NCBI GenBank assembly: GCA_963762615.1
Contig: CAVXLG010000003.1
Coordinates: 186,001-250,000, forward strand
DNA: 64,000 nt
Direction: 5' to 3'
Origin: PALSA-505 sp963762615
Lineage (GTDB): Bacteria > Actinomycetota > Actinomycetes > Streptosporangiales > Streptosporangiaceae
Shown here in pieces: positions 18,152-28,200 of this stretch. Numbering within the stretch: the stretch's first letter is position 1; each line of letters begins with the position of its first letter. Under the pieces are notes generated by a model, which was given only the letters and a program-made list of their open reading frames with translations, was not told the origin of the DNA and made no database searches. A program made the translations under genes and the position numbers.

Positions 18152-19195
18152 CTAGTAGCGGACGGTGATGCGGCGGGCGGGACCGTCCACCCGGATCTGG
18201 CCGCCGTAGGGGATCACGAGCTGCGGGTCGGTATGGCCGAAGTTGACGTCCAGGACCGCCACGGCGTCCGGGGCGTACTCGTGCAGTGCCCGCAGCACGG
18301 CCTCCTGCTGATCGCGGAGGTAGGCGGCCTTCTCCGCGGGGCCGGTCCGGCGGTCGAGCGACCAGGCCTTCGGCCTGCCGAACAGCACGGCGGGGAAGAC
18401 GCCGAGCAGTCCGCGCTCGCCAAGGGAACGCAAGATCCGGTACACCTCGGCGGCGGCAGGCAGTTCCTCGCTCGTCTCCAGGAACAGCACCCCGCCCCGG
18501 CAGTCCTCGGCGGACGGGATCGCCTGCCCGGCCATGAGCAGCCAGGCGAGTACCTCGATGTTCCCGCCCCAGCCGGCGCCCTGCACCACGCGGCCGGCGT
18601 TGTGCCAGCGCCATCCCTCGCACGGCTGCATCCGCGGCTCGGACTCGAAGCTGGCCGGGTCGGCCCAGTCGCTGTCCACGTCGCCGTAGGCAGCCACCTG
18701 GCTGAGCTCGTAGTCGCCCGGGCTGAACAGGGCCGCCCGCAGCGACGCCTCGGTGACCGGGTGCATCGCGCCCGGGCGGCCGAACTGGACCATGACGCAG
18801 CCGCCGTGGCCGGCCACGATGCCGAGCTGCCGCAGGTACGCGAGCAGGCAGGTGTTGTCGCTGTAGCCGAAGAACGGCTTCGGGTTCGCCCGCAGCAGGT
18901 CCGCGTCGAGGTGCGGGAGCACCCGGATCTCGTCCTCGCCGCCGATGCTCGTGATCACGGCCGCGATGTCCGGATCGGCGAAGGCTGCGTGCAGGTCGGC
19001 GGCCCGGTCGGCGGGCGCCGAACCCATCATCCGCGTCGTGGGGTACTCGACCGGGATGAGGCCGAAGTCGCCGCGGAGCCTGCTCAGGCCGAGCTCGAAC
19101 GGCAGCGGGAAGATGCCGGGCAGTCCCGCGGACGGTGACACGATCGCCACCTGATCGCCTGGCCGCGGCTTCGGCGGGTAAGCCAGATCGGGCAT
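18152..19195 (-). CDS. S66 family LD-carboxypeptidase / MccF-like serine peptidase
   Basis: 347 residues, the family's usual size. The nucleophile Ser is in PFFGYSDNTCLLAYL, the catalytic Glu in GAGWGGNIEVLAWLL and the catalytic His in DVNFGHTDPQLVIPYG. The N-terminus GDQVAIVSPSAGLPGIFP is characteristic. The GWRWHNAGRVVQG segment is closer to the MccF branch, which inactivates peptidyl-nucleotide antibiotics such as microcin C, than to murein LdcA. It is cytoplasmic (no signal peptide). Whether it recycles cell-wall peptides or detoxifies is open. It converges on the 16665 gene and diverges from the DUF2877 gene. Confidence 0.85.
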   Translation of the reverse strand: MPDLAYPPKPRPGDQVAIVSPSAGLPGIFPLPFELGLSRLRGDFGLIPVEYPTTRMMGSAPADRAADLHAAFADPDIAAVITSIGGEDEIRVLPHLDADLLRANPKPFFGYSDNTCLLAYLRQLGIVAGHGGCVMVQFGRPGAMHPVTEASLRAALFSPGDYELSQVAAYGDVDSDWADPASFESEPRMQPCEGWRWHNAGRVVQGAGWGGNIEVLAWLLMAGQAIPSAEDCRGGVLFLETSEELPAAAEVYRILRSLGERGLLGVFPAVLFGRPKAWSLDRRTGPAEKAAYLRDQQEAVLRALHEYAPDAVAVLDVNFGHTDPQLVIPYGGQIRVDGPARRITVRY

Positions 19196-19428
19196 TCCCG
19201 AACCCTAGCGGACGGGCGCCCGAACCCTGCCGGGCAGCCGCCGGGCGGCGCCCGCTCCGCCTCGTGGTAGCTACGCAGGGTAGCCGTAACTCAGCGAAGT
19301 CGCTCCGGTGCTGGTGAAATTTGCACTCAGCCGACCTCCGCTTGGTTATGGTGTAATTGCCGGCGGGGCTGACGGTCCCCCGCTCCCCAGCAGCCCCGCC
19401 GGCGCACGCCGCCGGTACCGTGGCTGGC

Positions 19429-20331
19429 ATGACGGCTGCCGCCGGCTCGCGAGCGCTGATCGTGGCGGGCGCCGCTAGCCTGGCCGTCCGCCAGCCGCTG
19501 ACCGGCCCGCGCCGCCCGGCGCGGGTGATCGCCGCGCGGCCCGCCGCGGTCTGCCTGGAACTCGCGCTGCCCGCCGCAGAGCCCCGGGTGCTGGTGCTGA
19601 CCGCGGCCGGAACATCCCGGCTGCCGAACGCGATCGCCGTCGCGCCGGGCGGCCTGGACCGGCTCGCCCCGGCCGAGGTGACCGGGGAATCCTGGATCGG
19701 CCGTGGTGCCGTACAGTCCGGGCAGCTCACGGTCCGCGTGCTGCGCTGGTGGGATCCCTCTCCGGTACTCGGCCCGCTGTCGCGCGCCCGGCTGGAGCAG
19801 GGCACGGCCGCCTTGCACCGGGCCTGCGCATCGGCCGATCGCGGGCCGAGCCTGGCCGGCCACGACGACCCGGCCGCGCTGGCCAGGTGCTGCGCGAACG
19901 GCGACCTGGCGGGCGCGGTGGAGGCGGCCGAGCGGATGGTCGGCCTCGGCCCGGGTCTGGCCCCCAGCGGGGACAACATGATCAGCGGGCTGCTGCTGGC
20001 GCTGCGGCTGCTCGGCGGCGCGATCCCCGGCGGGACGCGGGCGGTCTGGCTGGCTGACTGGCTGGGCGCAGCGGTCACCTCCGACGCCGCGCGGCGGACC
20101 ACGTCGCTCGGGGCCACGCTGCTGCACTGCGCCGCGCACGGTCAGGCCACCGCGGAGGTGTCGGCGGTGCTGCGCGGCCTGGCCGGCCAGGAACCGCTGG
20201 CCACCGCGGCAAGGACGCTGCTGGCCAGCGGCCAGCCTCCGGCCCCCGTCCAGGCCTCGGGGCCCGACCTGGCCTGGGGACTGGTCGCGGGCTGCCGCGC
20301 CGCGCTGGCGCTGGCGGCGCCGCCGCGCTGA
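19429..20331 (+). CDS. DUF2877 (AllH-like) protein
   Basis: About 300 residues from the ATG at 19429. Characteristic of DUF2877 is the motif MVGLGPGLAPSGDNMISGLL near residue 185, with VWLADWLGAAVTSDAARRT and SLGATLLHCAAHGQ after it. Members occur beside FdrA-type enzymes in allantoin/oxamate carbamoyl transfer; no such partner gene is visible here. It is followed 67 bases later by the aldose epimerase-like gene on the same strand. The molecular function in this organism is unknown. Confidence 0.7.
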   Translation: MTAAAGSRALIVAGAASLAVRQPLTGPRRPARVIAARPAAVCLELALPAAEPRVLVLTAAGTSRLPNAIAVAPGGLDRLAPAEVTGESWIGRGAVQSGQLTVRVLRWWDPSPVLGPLSRARLEQGTAALHRACASADRGPSLAGHDDPAALARCCANGDLAGAVEAAERMVGLGPGLAPSGDNMISGLLLALRLLGGAIPGGTRAVWLADWLGAAVTSDAARRTTSLGATLLHCAAHGQATAEVSAVLRGLAGQEPLATAARTLLASGQPPAPVQASGPDLAWGLVAGCRAALALAAPPR

Positions 20332-20398
20332 GCCGGGACCGGGACTGTGCTGAGCCGGGCACCGGACAACGGCAGGGGGCGTCCGACAGAATGAGGGC

Positions 20399-21319
20399 AT
20401 GCTCATTCCGCTCACCGGCGCGCAGTATGAGATCTCCGCGGGCGACTACGCCGCGGTTGTGACCGAACTCGGCGCGGGCCTGCGCAGCCTGCGTCACCGG
20501 AGCACGCCGCTGCTGGCCGGCTACGAGCCCGGCCAGCTGCCGCCGGGTGGCGCGGGACAGCTGCTCGCCCCCTGGCCGAACCGCGTCGACGGCGGCCGCT
20601 ACTCGTTCGGCGGAGCGCAGCTGCAGCTTGACCTCAGCGAGCCCGCCGCCGGCAACGCGATCCACGGGCTCACCCGGTGGGCGACCTGGGTCCCGGTCGA
20701 GCGCGAGGCAAACCGGGTCCTGCTGCGCCAGGCGCTGCGCGGGCACCCGGGATACCCGTTCTGCCTGGACATCGACGCCGAGTACCGGGTGGAGCCGGAC
20801 GCCGGGCTGCAGGTCGCGGTCACCGCGCGCAACCAGGGCCGCGACCGCGCCCCGTACGGAACGGGCTCGCATCCCTACCTGACCGCAGGGACGCCGGTGA
20901 TCGACGCGTGCGAGCTGACGCTGCCCGCGGCGCGCTGGCAGCCGATCGGCGACCGCGGCATCCCCGCGGGCCCGACCGAGGACGTCGGCGGCACCCCGTA
21001 CGACTTCCGCGGCGGCCGGTCGCTGGACGGCCTCCGGCTTGATCACCCGCTCACAGGTCTCGATCGCGACTCCGCCGGGCGGGCCTGGGTCCAGCTGGCC
21101 GGGCCCGGCGGCGGCGTCCTGCTCTGGGCCGGCGAGGGGTACCAGTGGCTGCAGGTGTTCACCGGCGACCCGCTGGACGAGCAGCACCGCAGGCGCGCCC
21201 TCGCGGTCGAGCCGATGACCTGCCCGCCGAACGCCTTCGTCACCGGCACCGACCTGCTGGTCATCGAGCCGGGCCAGAGCGTCCGGCATGCCTGGGGGGT
21301 CCAGGCGCTGGCCGGATGA
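20399..21319 (+). CDS. Aldose 1-epimerase family protein
   Basis: 306 residues. Conserved points are APWPNRVDGGRY, GNAIHGLTRWATWVP (His), YGTGSHPYLTAG (catalytic His) and ALAVEPMTCPPNAF (catalytic Glu). It has the beta-sandwich fold of mutarotases and should interconvert alpha and beta anomers of an aldose. The sugar is not defined. No sugar catabolic genes adjoin it; the neighbour downstream is convergent. Confidence 0.88.
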   Translation: MLIPLTGAQYEISAGDYAAVVTELGAGLRSLRHRSTPLLAGYEPGQLPPGGAGQLLAPWPNRVDGGRYSFGGAQLQLDLSEPAAGNAIHGLTRWATWVPVEREANRVLLRQALRGHPGYPFCLDIDAEYRVEPDAGLQVAVTARNQGRDRAPYGTGSHPYLTAGTPVIDACELTLPAARWQPIGDRGIPAGPTEDVGGTPYDFRGGRSLDGLRLDHPLTGLDRDSAGRAWVQLAGPGGGVLLWAGEGYQWLQVFTGDPLDEQHRRRALAVEPMTCPPNAFVTGTDLLVIEPGQSVRHAWGVQALAG

Positions 21320-21346
21320 GAGCCTTCCCGGCCGGCCGGCTCGCGT

Positions 21347-21955
21347 TCAGCCCGGGAGTCCGCCGAGCGACTCCACGGCCCGGCTGACCCGCTCCAGATC
21401 TTCGGGCGTATCGACGTCGTCGGGACTGCCGGTGTCCCCGCATTCGACCAGCGTGACAAGCTCCGGGCGGGAGCGCAGGAACGCGCGCGCGCCCGCGTCG
21501 CCCAGCGATGTCGCGATCACCTCGGCCCAGTGCGGGCGGGCGATCAGTACCGGATTGCGCGGCTGTCCGTCATAGGCGGCCACCGCCACGCCGGCCCCCT
21601 GCTCGTAGGCGGCGATGAGCCGCCGGACCGCCTCGGGGCCGACCAGCGGCTGATCCGCCAGGGCGATCACGGCGGCCTCGGCGGTGCCGGGCAGCGCGGT
21701 GAGCCCGACGGCCAGCGAGGATCCCATGCCGCTGCGCCAGTCCGGGTTGTGCACGATCAGCACGCCGAGCGGCTCGGCGGCGGCCGCGCCGGTGACCACC
21801 ACGACCGGGGCCGCGCCGCCCGCCCGGAGCAGGGCCACGCCCCGCTCGGCCAGGCTCTGCCCGGCAATCCGCACCAGGGCCTTGGGGCGGCCGAGCCGGG
21901 TTCCCCCTCCCGCGGCCAGCAGCACACCGGCAACACGCGTCCGCACGCTCACCAA
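21347..21955 (-). CDS. MocA/MobA-like nucleotidyltransferase
   Basis: 202 residues, GT-A-like fold. The N-terminal nucleotide loop is LLAAGGGTRLGRPKALVRIA. It is followed by HNPDWRSGMGSSLAVGL and the metal-binding ALADQPLVGPEAVRRLI, and then AAYDGQPRNPVLIARPHW. This is the pattern of molybdenum cofactor cytidylyl/guanylyl transferases serving xanthine-dehydrogenase-type enzymes. An XdhC homologue lies 13 kb away but no Mo-hydroxylase subunits are in the window. It starts at TTG (21955) or an adjacent GTG. Confidence 0.8.
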   Translation of the reverse strand: MVSVRTRVAGVLLAAGGGTRLGRPKALVRIAGQSLAERGVALLRAGGAAPVVVVTGAAAAEPLGVLIVHNPDWRSGMGSSLAVGLTALPGTAEAAVIALADQPLVGPEAVRRLIAAYEQGAGVAVAAYDGQPRNPVLIARPHWAEVIATSLGDAGARAFLRSRPELVTLVECGDTGSPDDVDTPEDLERVSRAVESLGGLPG

Positions 21956-21991
21956 GCGTACCCGGGACCGAGCGGAACGGGTCGCTGCTGC

Positions 21992-24444
21992 TTACTCGGC
22001 GAGTGCCTGGACGATGACCTGGGCTAGCGGACGGTCGCGGCCTTCGGCGAGGGCATGCTGGCGCTCCGCTGGGTGAGGGCAGCCAGGCCGGGTCGGAAGC
22101 CGGTCGATGATGGGCCTGCTCGACGGGAATCAGCGAGCCGCCGCTCTGCTCGCGCAGCGCCTGGGCCGCGCCGAGGTAGGTCAGGGCGGCCCGGCCGTCG
22201 CCGGTCAGGGCGGCCACGGCGGCGAGCCCTTCCAGGTCGGCGGCCATGCCGCGCTTGCTGCCGGTTTGCTGGTGGCCGCGCAGCGCCTGGCGGAACAGGT
22301 CCCGGGCGCGGTCCGGCTGCCCCGCGTCGCGGGCCACCTCGCCGAGGCTGTTGAGCACGGTCGCGGTGCCGTCGGGGTCGCCGGCGGCCCGGAAGGCCCG
22401 CAGCGCCCGCCGCAGCTGCGCGGTGGCGTCGAGATAGCGGCCCTGGTAGCGGCTGACCTGGCCAGCATGTTGCAGGCCGCCGCCTCGGTCCACGGGTCGC
22501 CGGCCTGTTCGGCGAGTTCGAGCTGGCTCTGGAAGTGCGGCTGGGCGGTGGCCAGGTCGCCCAGGGCCAGGGCCGCTTCGCCGAGGTAGCGGTGCGCCCA
22601 GGCCAGCCCGAGCAGGTCGCCGAGCTCGCCGCAAAGTTCCAGGCCCTCGCGGGCCAGGTCGACGGTGGCCGGATAGTCGCCGCGGAAGCAGGCCAGCGCG
22701 CAGGCTTCCAGGACCGCCCAGGCCCGGGTGGCCGGGGCCGCCGCGTGGTGGCGGGCGTCGATGGCCAGCAGCCGTTCCAGGTGCAGCGCGCCCTCGGCCA
22801 GCGAGCCGCGGCGGCGCCAGAACGGCGCCGACCGCGGTGGCCAGGCGCAGCCCGTCTTCCAGGTAGCCGCTGCCTGCCTCGGCCCGGGACCGGACCCAGT
22901 CCAGGGCGGCGCGGATGTTCGCGAAATCGGCTTCCAGCCGGTCGAACCAGTCGTCTTGCTGCGGCCCGTCCAGGCGGGCCCGGGCCTGGGTCGCCAGCGC
23001 GAGGTAGTGGCGCAGGTGCCGTTCGTGCACCGGGTCGGCCTGGCCGGTCTCGGCCAGCCGGGCCAGCGCGTACTCGCGGACGGTGGCCAGCAGGCCGAAC
23101 CGCGGGGTCAGGCCAGGCGTCACCTCGACCAGGCTGTGCTCGGCCAGTCGGCCAGCCGCTCGGTCATCGCCAGCGGATCGGCGGCCCGCAGACCGCCGCC
23201 GCGGCGGCGGCGTCGAACGGGCCGGCGAACACGCCCAGACGGGCGAACAGCGTCCCGGGCGGCGGCAGACAGCAGCGCGTCGCTCCAGTCGAGGGTGGCG
23301 CGCAGCGTCTGCTGGCGCTGCGGCAGGTTCCGCGGCCCGCCGGTCAGCAGCGGCAGCCGCGCCTGCAGCTGGGGCAGCAGCGCCTGCGGCGGGTACAGCC
23401 GCACCCGGGCGGCGGCCAGCTCGATCGCCAGCGGCAGCCCGTCCAGGGCGGAGCAGATCGCCGCGGTCGCCGCCAGCGCGTCCCCTGCGGGTCGAAACCC
23501 GGGGCGACGGCCCGGGCGCGCTGCACGAACAGCTGCACCGCCTCGCAGTCCGCGGCCTGGCCGGCGTGCTCGGGCAGGCGCAGCGGCGGCACCCGCATCT
23601 GGTGCTCCCCGTACAGGCCCAGCGCGACGCGGCTGGTGACCAGCAGGTGCAGCCGGGGTGCGGCGGCCAGCAGCCGGCCCAGCAGCGGCGCCTGCTCGAC
23701 GAGGTGCTCCATGTTGTCGGCGACCAGGAGCAGGCCGTGCCGGGCGCAGCGCGGCGGTGAGCTGGTCCTCGGCGGTGGCCGCCGACTGCGGCGTCAGGCC
23801 CAGCGCCCGCAGCAGCGTCACCGCGACCAGGTCGGGGTCGCTGACCGGCGCCAGGTCCGCGAACGCCGTCCCGTCCGGGAAGCGGCGGGCCAGCTCGGCG
23901 GCGGCCTGCAGCGCGACCCGGGTCTTGCCGGTGCCGCCGGTCCCGGTCAGCGTGACCAGCCGGCACTCCGGCCACCAGCGGCGGCGACCGCGGCGACCTC
24001 GGCCGCCCGGCCCACCAGCGGGGTCACCGGCGCCGGGAGCGGAGCCGGGGCCAGGCGGCCGCCGCTGGGGTTCGCGGCGGGCGCTGGGTCCGGTGCGGCC
24101 GCGGCGCGCGCCCGGCCGGCCAGACGAGCAGCCGGCGCCGGGTCGCGCGGCAGGGCGCCCAGCGGCCCGGAGGTCCACGCCTGAGCGGGGATGGCGCGCT
24201 CGGGCACTGCCATCAGCGCGAGCAGCCCGCGGGCCTCGGCCGCCGAGCCGACCGTCCCCCAGTCCGCCAGGGCAGTAACGATCGCGGCGACGTCGGCGGC
24301 ATTCAGCAGCGCGCCGCGCTGATGCAGCTTGTGGCTCAGCACGCTGGGATGCAGGCCGACGGCGCGGGCCAGCTGTTGCTGGGTGCGCCCTGCCGCCCGG
24401 CAGCGCTCGCGCACCGCCGCACGGAAACCCGCCAGATCCTGCAC
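21992..24444 (-). CDS. HTH / NB-ARC ATPase / TPR transcriptional regulator (frame-disrupted)
   Basis: About 817 residues across at least five frame changes. The GTG at 24444 starts VQDLAGFRAAVRERCRAAG and leads into an XRE-like helix-turn-helix (RTQQQLARAVGLHPSVLSHK). A Pro/Ala linker is followed by a STAND/NB-ARC ATPase with Walker A TLTGTGGTGKTRVAL. TPR repeats follow, such as GTATVLNSLGEVARDAGQPD and RARDLFRQALRGHQQTG. The end is LAEGRDRPLAQVIVQALAE. Such proteins couple ligand or protein sensing to promoter activation, as in AfsR-type regulators. It is divergent from the SRPBCC gene; an 11-bp tandem repeat lies 47-68 bases upstream of its start. Confidence 0.75.
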
Positions 24445-24490
24445 TCCGGATCCCCTGTACGTCTGAGCCGGACTGACCGCCGTGCCGGCC

Positions 24491-24512
24491 GCACCTTTGC
24501 AGCATCTTTGCC
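24491..24512 (-). promoter_or_regulatory. 11-bp tandem direct repeat, candidate operator
   Basis: On the minus strand two contiguous 11-base units read GGCAAAGATGC and TGCAAAGGTGC (consensus KGCAAARRTGC). The same unit occurs as TGCAAAAGTGC twice in tandem at 34412-34433. It sits between the divergent regulator (start 24444) and SRPBCC gene (start 24616). An 11-base period places the units on one face of DNA, as for SARP/AfsR-class sites. Confidence 0.55.
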
Positions 24513-24615
24513 GCACGGAATTGCTGGTATCCGCACCTGACGTGAGCCTAACCTGCAAGCCGGGCCGCGAGGAAGCGGCCCGCAGCACAGTGCGACCAGG
24601 TGAGGGCGGGCAGGC

Positions 24616-25065
24616 ATGGACCACGACGCGACGCTGGCGCGACCGCTGGCGGCGGTCTTCAGCCACCTCGCCGCGCCGGCCCGGCTGGCCGACTGGCTGC
24701 CCGAGGTGGCCGCGGTACAGGCCGAGGCCGGGCCGCCGGCCGGGATCGGCGTCACGTTCAGGCTGCGGCTGCGCCGCAGCGGCCGCGACATCGGCGGCAC
24801 CGGCGAGCTGATCGCCTACGAGCCGCCCTGGTCCGTGGCCTACCGGATCGTGGCCGGATCGCACATCTTCGTGCTCCGGGTGACCTGCGTCTCCACCGAC
24901 GGCGCCACCCGGGTACACATCCGCCAGGCCGACGGCTCCGCGCCGCTGGCCGTGGACCTGAGCCGGCTGCCCGGGCATAGCCCGGCCGGCACCGCGGGCC
25001 CGGAAGCGCCCGACGACCGGGGCGATGGTGACCCCGGCCGCGTTCGCCGGCAGTCACCCGCGTGA
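24616..25065 (+). CDS. SRPBCC (START-like) family protein
   Basis: 149 residues from ATG, 14 bases after GTGAGGG. The helix-grip fold is suggested by RPLAAVFSHLAAPARLADWL, GIGVTFRLRLRRSGRDIGG, GELIAYEPPWSVAYRIVAG and ATRVHIRQADGSAPLAVDL. Members bind hydrophobic ligands or act as cyclases/aromatases. The C-terminal 30 residues are low complexity. It is divergent from the NB-ARC regulator and convergent with the RHS gene, and carries the same repeat orientation in its promoter region as the FG-GAP-RHS operon. Co-regulation with those genes is inferred. Confidence 0.65.
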   Translation: MDHDATLARPLAAVFSHLAAPARLADWLPEVAAVQAEAGPPAGIGVTFRLRLRRSGRDIGGTGELIAYEPPWSVAYRIVAGSHIFVLRVTCVSTDGATRVHIRQADGSAPLAVDLSRLPGHSPAGTAGPEAPDDRGDGDPGRVRRQSPA

Positions 25066-25228
25066 CGGTCCTGACTTGGATGCTTCAGTGAGGGCTACGG
25101 GAGCCGGCTCCCCAGCGCGCTGAGGGGAAGGCCGACCGCCGCTCACGCCGACGCCGGCGCGGGCGGCCGCGATCCGGAGGACCCGGAGGACCCGGAATGG
25201 TCAGCCAGCGGGCGGGAGTAGGGATCGT

Positions 25229-28200
25229 CTACTGCCCGCTTCCCCAGTTCACGGCAGGACCGAGCACGTCGGGAGCCAGGTCGGCCGTGAACTTGGTGAA
25301 CCTCGGCTCGCCCAGGTTAGTGTTCGTCCCCTGGATCGCATCCACACCGACTGTGATGTTCGCGTCGATCGGGTTGGGGTTGGAGGGAGAGGTGATGGTC
25401 TGCCCGGCCGGGTCGATGGTGATGGGCACGATCGCGGGGTTAGTCTGCCTGCCGGGCACATCGTTGGCTTCCGTGAACGGCAGGATCGTCCGAGGTGGGA
25501 TCCGGAGGACGGGTTGCCTTGTCCGGTGCCGTCGGGCATGGTCGAAGGATTGACCAACTCCAGGGGGTTGGCGGAGTTGGGAACCACTGGCGGTCCAAGG
25601 TTGGCGGGGTCTATCGGCCCAACGGCGTTCGGGTCAACAATGGGAGGCGGCGGGTTACCGGCGTTCGGGTCAGCGGGGGGCGGCGGCTGCTGCTGTTGCT
25701 GCTCGGCAGGCGCTTCAGGCGGCGGTCCGTTGACGTCGGCAGGCGGCTCACCGAACAGAGCATTGAAGTCTTCCTCATTGATGTCCTGGCGCGGGTCCCC
25801 CGCACTGGAGGTGGCCGGCTGCTGAAGCGGCTGCGGGTGGTCAACGAGCTGGCCCGTCGTCGTGGCTGCGGTCTCGGCTCCTTTCCCGGCGAGCGTCGGC
25901 GGCGCCGGCGGCGACGCCGGTGGCCCCGGCGATGCTCCCGAGGAAGAAGGTGGCAGTGTTGAGACCTTCTTTTTGCTGGTCGGATAGGAAGCCCTTTCCG
26001 GTGCCTTCCGCTGGCCCTCGTTGGCCAGCGAGGTGGAAGCGGTGGCGGCGGCGGCGATGTTGGTGGCGCCGGACACCAGATTGGCGGCGGCACTGACGAT
26101 GGCACTGGCGGTGACCTCAGCGATGCCCTCGGCGGCGAGTGGCGGCGACGCCGGCGCCGCCGGTGACGAGGCTGAGGATGCCGAAGGCGAGGAACAGGAG
26201 CGATGGTGAAGCCGTCGCTGACCGACTGGGGGACGGAGAGCTGGCCGGTGGGGTCGGTGTTGATGATCGGGTTGGTGTCGAAGGCCTGGTAGCGGTTGAA
26301 CTGGTCGGCGGCGTCGGCGGACAGGAACCGGCCCTGGCCGGGGTCGTAGCTGCGGGCGGGCAGGTACTGGGTGCCGGTGGAGGGGTTGGTGTAGGCGCCG
26401 TCGTAGGTGAACGGGTTGACGGCGGCGTTGCCGGCCGGGTCCGCGGCCGGGGTAGGCAGCGGGGCGGGGCTGGCGCCTTCGGGCTGGCCGTAGTCGCCGT
26501 AGGCGTAGCTGGCGGTGACCTGTCCGGTGGTCGTCGATCATCGCGGTGACCGACCCGTGGGCGTCGGCGAGGTAGTAGCCGGTGCCGGGCCCGGTGGCCT
26601 GGACGGTGCCCGGGCCGTTGCCGGTGGCGGTGGTCAGGGTGCGGGCCTCGCGGTTGACGCCGGTCAGGTAGGACGCGGTGATGGTGGCTGGGCCGCCGCC
26701 GGTGTAGGTGTCGTTGGCGATCCCGCCGGTGGTGGCGTAGTGGTAGGTGATGACGTGCGCCACGCCGCCCGCGGTGGTGGTGGCGGTGCGCCGGGTGTGG
26801 TCGGGCCAGTAGGTGTAGCTGGTGGTGACCCCGGCCGGGGTGGTGACCGAGGCCTGCTGGCCGTCCGGGTCGTAGGTGTAGGTGTCGCCGGCCAGGTCGG
26901 TGGTGACGTTGCCGTCGGCGTCGAACTTCTGCCCGGTGCTGATGCCATCGGTGGTGCGGGCGGTCAGCTCGCCGCCGGGGCTGATGGTGTTCACCGTGTG
27001 AGTGGTGCCCGCGCTGGTGGTGGTGTCCTGGCCGGTGACGTTCCCGGCTGCGTCCAGGGTGTAGCTGGTCGTGGTCGTGGGGGTGCCGGTGGCGGTGGTG
27101 CCGGGGTAGACCGCCGAGGACAGCAGCCGGTTGTAGGCGTCGTAGCGGTAAGCGGTCGTGGTGGGCGGGCTGGCGTGCTTGCGGTGACCGTGGCCGTGGC
27201 CGGGTTGGGCCTGGCGGCGCGGGGCGGGCAGGGCGCTGGTGATCGTGTGGGTGGCGACGTTGCCGTGCGCGTCGTAGGTGTAACCGTCGGTGCGCAGCGC
27301 GGTGCCGTCGGCGGCGGTGGTGGTCTCGGTCTTGACCTGGCTGGCGTCGGTGTAGTCGATGGTGGTGGTGACCCCGTTGCCCCGGGTGATCGTGTGCACC
27401 CGGTCCATCGGGTCGTAGGTGTAGGACACGCTGGCCAGCGTCGTGCCGCCGCGGGCCTGGACGGCCTGGCACAGGTCGGTGGCGGCCGGGCCGCACGTGC
27501 CGCCGGCGTTGTAGGTGTAGGTGGTGACCGCGCCGGTGATGTCGGTGGTAGTGGCCAGCTTGCCGTTGTCGTCGTAACTGGCCTTGGTGCTGGTGCCGTC
27601 GGGATAGTCCACCTCGATCACGTGCCCGTCGGCGTCATAGGCGTAGCTGATCGCGTCGGCGGGGTGCGCCGGGTCATAGACCGACGTGACCCGCCCGGTG
27701 GCCGGGTCGTAGGTGTAGCCGGTCTTCTGGGTGCTCCCGTCGGCGGCCTGCACGTCCACCTCGGCCAGCCGTCCGGTCTTGGGGTCGTAGCTGTAGGTGG
27801 TCATCGTGCCGGACGGCTGGGTGACGGTGGCGATCTGCCCGGCCGGGGTGTAGGTGTAGCTGGTGACCGCGCCGTCCGCGGTGGTGGCGGTGTGCACCCG
27901 CCCCGCCGCGTCATAGGTGTACGCGGTCCCCGCGGCCGGCTGCGCCGCCTTGGTTTTCCGCTGCCCGGCCGCGGCCTGCTCGGTCAGGGTCTTGCTGGTC
28001 AGGGCGCCGGTCATGGTGTTGCCGGTGGCCGCCTGGGCGGGCTGGCCGGGGAAGTCGGCCGTGTCACCGGGGGTCAGGGTGGTGCCGGTCAGCAGGCCGC
28101 CGGCCCCGGCGTAGTGCGGGGTGGCGGTGACATCGTCGGCGGTGTAGGAGGTGACCCGGCCCAGCCCGTCGTAGGTCTCGGCCGCCGGCGCCTGCGGCGT

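Noticed and set aside
22535..24184. 549-codon plus-strand frame opposite the NB-ARC regulator
   Set aside because: Composition is a GC-biased Arg/Gly/Ala shadow; the minus strand encodes HTH, Walker A and TPR motifs.
25229..25700. Known polymorphic-toxin domain at the RHS C-terminus
   Set aside because: I could not see HNH, ADP-ribosyltransferase, deaminase or TNT-type motifs in the Pro-rich tail or the final 90 residues.
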